Assembly: GCA_002392835.1 (NCBI GenBank)
Contig: DGHX01000062.1
Span: forward strand, 8,615-23,899
Length of the DNA stretch: 15,285 nt
Direction of reading: 5' to 3'
Source of the DNA: Prevotella sp. UBA3837
GTDB taxonomy: Bacteria > Bacteroidota > Bacteroidia > Bacteroidales > Bacteroidaceae
Shown here: in pieces, positions 13,784 to 15,285 of the stretch
Layout: every line of letters begins with the position of its first letter
Position numbering within the stretch: position 1 is the first letter of the stretch
The notes under the pieces: generated by a model
Databases searched by the model: none
Told to the model about the DNA's origin: nothing
Seen by the model: only the letters and a program-made list of their open reading frames with translations
Program-made: the position numbers and the translations under genes

Positions 13784-13828
13784 CAACTTTCGCAAGTTTT
13801 GGAGTGATAGGAGTGAATGCGAAACTTG
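13784..13828. promoter_or_regulatory. inverted repeat upstream of the DUF3298-like lipoprotein gene
   Basis: CAACTTTCGCA (13784-13794) and TGCGAAACTTG (13818-13828) pair at 10 of 11 positions around a 23-nt loop that contains GGAGTGA twice. The end lies 21 nt before the ATG at 13850. It may be an operator or a leader hairpin. No clean -33/-7 promoter was found here; TATTATTT at 13829 is a poor -7 match. Confidence 0.5.
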
Positions 13829-13849
13829 TATTATTTTCACAAGACAATT

Positions 13850-14668
13850 ATGAAGAGAACACTACTGTACATGAGCATGCTGGCGGCGGTGCTGCTGAGC
13901 TGCAACAGCAACAAGTCGGCAAAGGGAAGCGATGCCGATGACGAGAGCGACGTAATGGAAGTGAAGCTGAAGACCTACAGCTATGAACAGACGGCCAAGC
14001 ACACCGAGGCCCGCATCACCATCGACTTCCCCGTGGGCGGCGACGAGGAGCTGCGACAGGCCATCTACGACAACATCCTGTCGTTCTGGCAGGGTGAAGA
14101 CCCCGACGACGATCCCATCCCCGACTTCAGCGATGACGGACAGGGACTGGTGGACTATTTCGGCGGCATCACCTGGAACAACCTGCAAGAGGGCTGGGAG
14201 AGCTGGGACGAGGACGACGAATCGGACATAGTGCTCGACGACAACAGCTCCTACAAGAAACTGCTGGAGACCGACCGCTTCATCACCTTCCTCTATGAGA
14301 CCGACGGCTTCTACGGCGGCGACGGGTTTGGCAAGAGACAGGGCGTGACCTTCCTGAAGGACGACGGCCGGAAGCTGACCAACGACATGCTGCTGAAGAA
14401 CCCCAGGTCGGAGAAGGTGCTGCAGCTCATACGCGACAAAATCCGCCAGGAAAACTGCGAGGGAGCCGAGGCCTACGTCGAGGAGGAGATTGTCGACGGC
14501 ATAGACAAGCTGCCCGAGGCACCGCTATACCTCACCGCCGACGGCGTGGGCTTCAACTACGCCCAGTACGAGGTGTATTGGAGCGAGTTCAGCGGCGTCA
14601 TCCCCTTAGAGAAGATTGAGAAATACCTCACCGACGAGGCCGTGGAGCTGTTCTACACAGAGGAATAA
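13850..14668 (+). CDS. lipoprotein with DUF3298/RsiV-like domain
   Basis: A 272-residue predicted lipoprotein. The start at 13850 gives MKRTLLYMSMLAAVLLSC with lipobox LLSC and lipid-carrying Cys18; the in-frame ATG at 13817 would add 11 residues that bury the signal peptide and overlaps the inverted repeat. A Ser/Lys/Asp-rich tether follows. The mature part starts with a strand-rich segment (KLKTYSYEQTAKHTEARITIDFPV), then a very acidic stretch (DPDDDPIPDFSDD, EDDESDIVLDD), and ends with GVTFLKDDGRKLTNDMLL, LYLTADGVGFNYAQYEVYWSEFSGVIPLEKIEKYL, the typical DUF3298 pattern seen in RsiV-type and Bacteroidetes lipoproteins. The role is unknown; location is probably periplasmic or outer membrane. 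It ends beside a long repeat hairpin. Confidence 0.88.
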   Translation: MKRTLLYMSMLAAVLLSCNSNKSAKGSDADDESDVMEVKLKTYSYEQTAKHTEARITIDFPVGGDEELRQAIYDNILSFWQGEDPDDDPIPDFSDDGQGLVDYFGGITWNNLQEGWESWDEDDESDIVLDDNSSYKKLLETDRFITFLYETDGFYGGDGFGKRQGVTFLKDDGRKLTNDMLLKNPRSEKVLQLIRDKIRQENCEGAEAYVEEEIVDGIDKLPEAPLYLTADGVGFNYAQYEVYWSEFSGVIPLEKIEKYLTDEAVELFYTEE

Positions 14669-14883
14669 TACTTTAGTTAAGGGGGAGGAAGGAGTTAAAG
14701 GAGTTAAGGGAGTTAAGAGGGGGGAAGGAGTTAAAGGAGTTAAGGGAGTTAAAGGAGTTAAAGACGATAGTCTTTTCGCTTGAGTTCCTGTAGATTAAAA
14801 TCAACGGAGTTCTTATGAACCCGCAAAACTATCGTCTTTAACTCCTTTAACTCCCTTAACTCCTTTAACTCCTTTTTCCCCCC
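14669..14883. repeat. purine tandem repeats forming a hairpin of about 53 bp between convergent genes
   Basis: The left arm 14719-14771 consists of GGAGTTAAA / GGAGTTAAG nonamers after a G6 run and ends in ACGATAGT. The right arm 14828-14883 is its reverse complement apart from three extra bases near the G6/C6 end. The loop is 56 nt (14772-14827). A further nonamer array without partner (14678-14718) precedes it. The structure fills the gap between the lipoprotein gene and the DUF1846 gene, and probably terminates both. Confidence 0.75.
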
Positions 14884-14898
14884 TTGACTCCTAAGACA

Positions 14899-15285
14899 TC
14901 ACTTCTTCCTTACCGGGTCGCAGGTGAGTCCGCAGCCCAGCTTCTTGAATATCTTGCGGTCCACCTCTGAGAGCATGACGGTGCTGTGCACCTGACAGCC
15001 GCGCAGCTGTGGCAGTTGCTCCAATGCGCGCCGGCAGCGCTCGTCGCCCTGCGAGAGCACGCTCAGCGCCACCAGCACCTCATCGGTGTGCAGGCGCGGG
15101 TTGCGGGCCCCCAGATATTCGGTCTTCGTCTTCTGCACCGGCTCTATCAGGCTCTGCGGAATGAGCTTCGCCTCGTGGTCGATGCCCGCCAGGTGCTTCG
15201 TGGCGTTAAGCAGCAGGGCAGCGCTGCAGCCCAGCAGGGGCGACGACTTGGCGGTGATGATGGTGCCGTCGCTGAGCTCCATGGC
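14899..15285 (-). CDS. DUF1846 family protein, C-terminal fragment (5' part beyond window)
   Basis: The frame is open to the right edge, giving the last 128 residues; the ATG at 15282 is internal. The sequence DGTIITAKSSPLLGCSAALLLNATKHLAGIDHEAKLIP, then EYLGARNPRLHTDEVLVAL and LEQLPQLRGCQVHSTVMLSEVDRKIFKKLG, matches the highly conserved C-terminus of DUF1846 proteins, which are normally about 500 residues. They are cytoplasmic proteins of unproven function in many anaerobes and Firmicutes. The end is TCDPVRKK. The stop lies just beyond the long GGAGTTA hairpin. Confidence 0.88.
   Translation of the reverse strand, partial: AMELSDGTIITAKSSPLLGCSAALLLNATKHLAGIDHEAKLIPQSLIEPVQKTKTEYLGARNPRLHTDEVLVALSVLSQGDERCRRALEQLPQLRGCQVHSTVMLSEVDRKIFKKLGCGLTCDPVRKK

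Noticed and set aside
12308..13840. 510-codon minus-strand open frame opposite the aminotransferase
   Set aside because: The plus-strand frame has all aminotransferase motifs; the minus translation is low-complexity (His, Val, Leu, Ala rich), a shadow of GC-rich coding DNA.
13817..13849. Upstream ATG for the DUF3298-like lipoprotein
   Set aside because: It would place 11 residues ahead of a standard lipoprotein signal and lies inside the inverted repeat.

Overview
The window reads as a GC-rich Bacteroidales chromosome, most likely Prevotellaceae. Genes are separated by promoters of the Bacteroidetes type (TTG, about 20 nt, TAnnTTTG), recognisable Shine-Dalgarno sites are almost absent, and the proteins (DUF2723 membrane protein, TPR sensor kinase, lipoproteins with LSC or VAC lipoboxes) are typical of that order. 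Species assignment is inference. No mobile-element protein, tRNA, rRNA or CRISPR array was seen.

Layout. Positions 1-2325 hold the C-terminal part of a DUF2723 membrane protein, followed 15 nt later by a polysaccharide deacetylase. A stretch of 8-bp tandem repeats separates these from an MscS channel gene. The MscS gene converges with a minus-strand pair (SGNH hydrolase, then AraC regulator) across a heptamer-repeat hairpin. Divergent from the hydrolase are iorA and iorB, the two subunits of an indolepyruvate (2-oxoacid) oxidoreductase, with an imperfect palindrome between them and a strong terminator after them.

Next comes a regulatory locus at 8188-11630: a small lipoprotein on the minus strand, and divergent from it a TPR-type sensor histidine kinase and then a NarL/LuxR-type response regulator with its own promoter. 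The lipoprotein gene and the response-regulator gene carry the same 12-bp box (CCACATTTGGGG) 2 nt upstream of the -33 TTG, with 20 nt to the -7 element in both cases. This is the most informative new signal in the window. It suggests that the regulator activates itself and the lipoprotein, so that the three genes form one signalling circuit.

Positions 11631-12430 contain no gene but dense structure: a roughly 436-bp segment with 34-bp inverted ends, a four-fold 22-bp periodicity running into a perfect 61-bp palindrome, and a separate 42-bp G/C-rich inverted repeat. After that come a PLP-dependent aminotransferase, a DUF3298-like lipoprotein, another very long repeat-built hairpin, and the C-terminus of a DUF1846 protein on the minus strand running off the right edge.

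A theme across the window is that gene ends are embedded in short purine-rich tandem repeats arranged as inverted pairs (2947-3066, 3931-4025, 8136-8166, 14669-14883). In three genes the stop codon itself lies inside the repeat.
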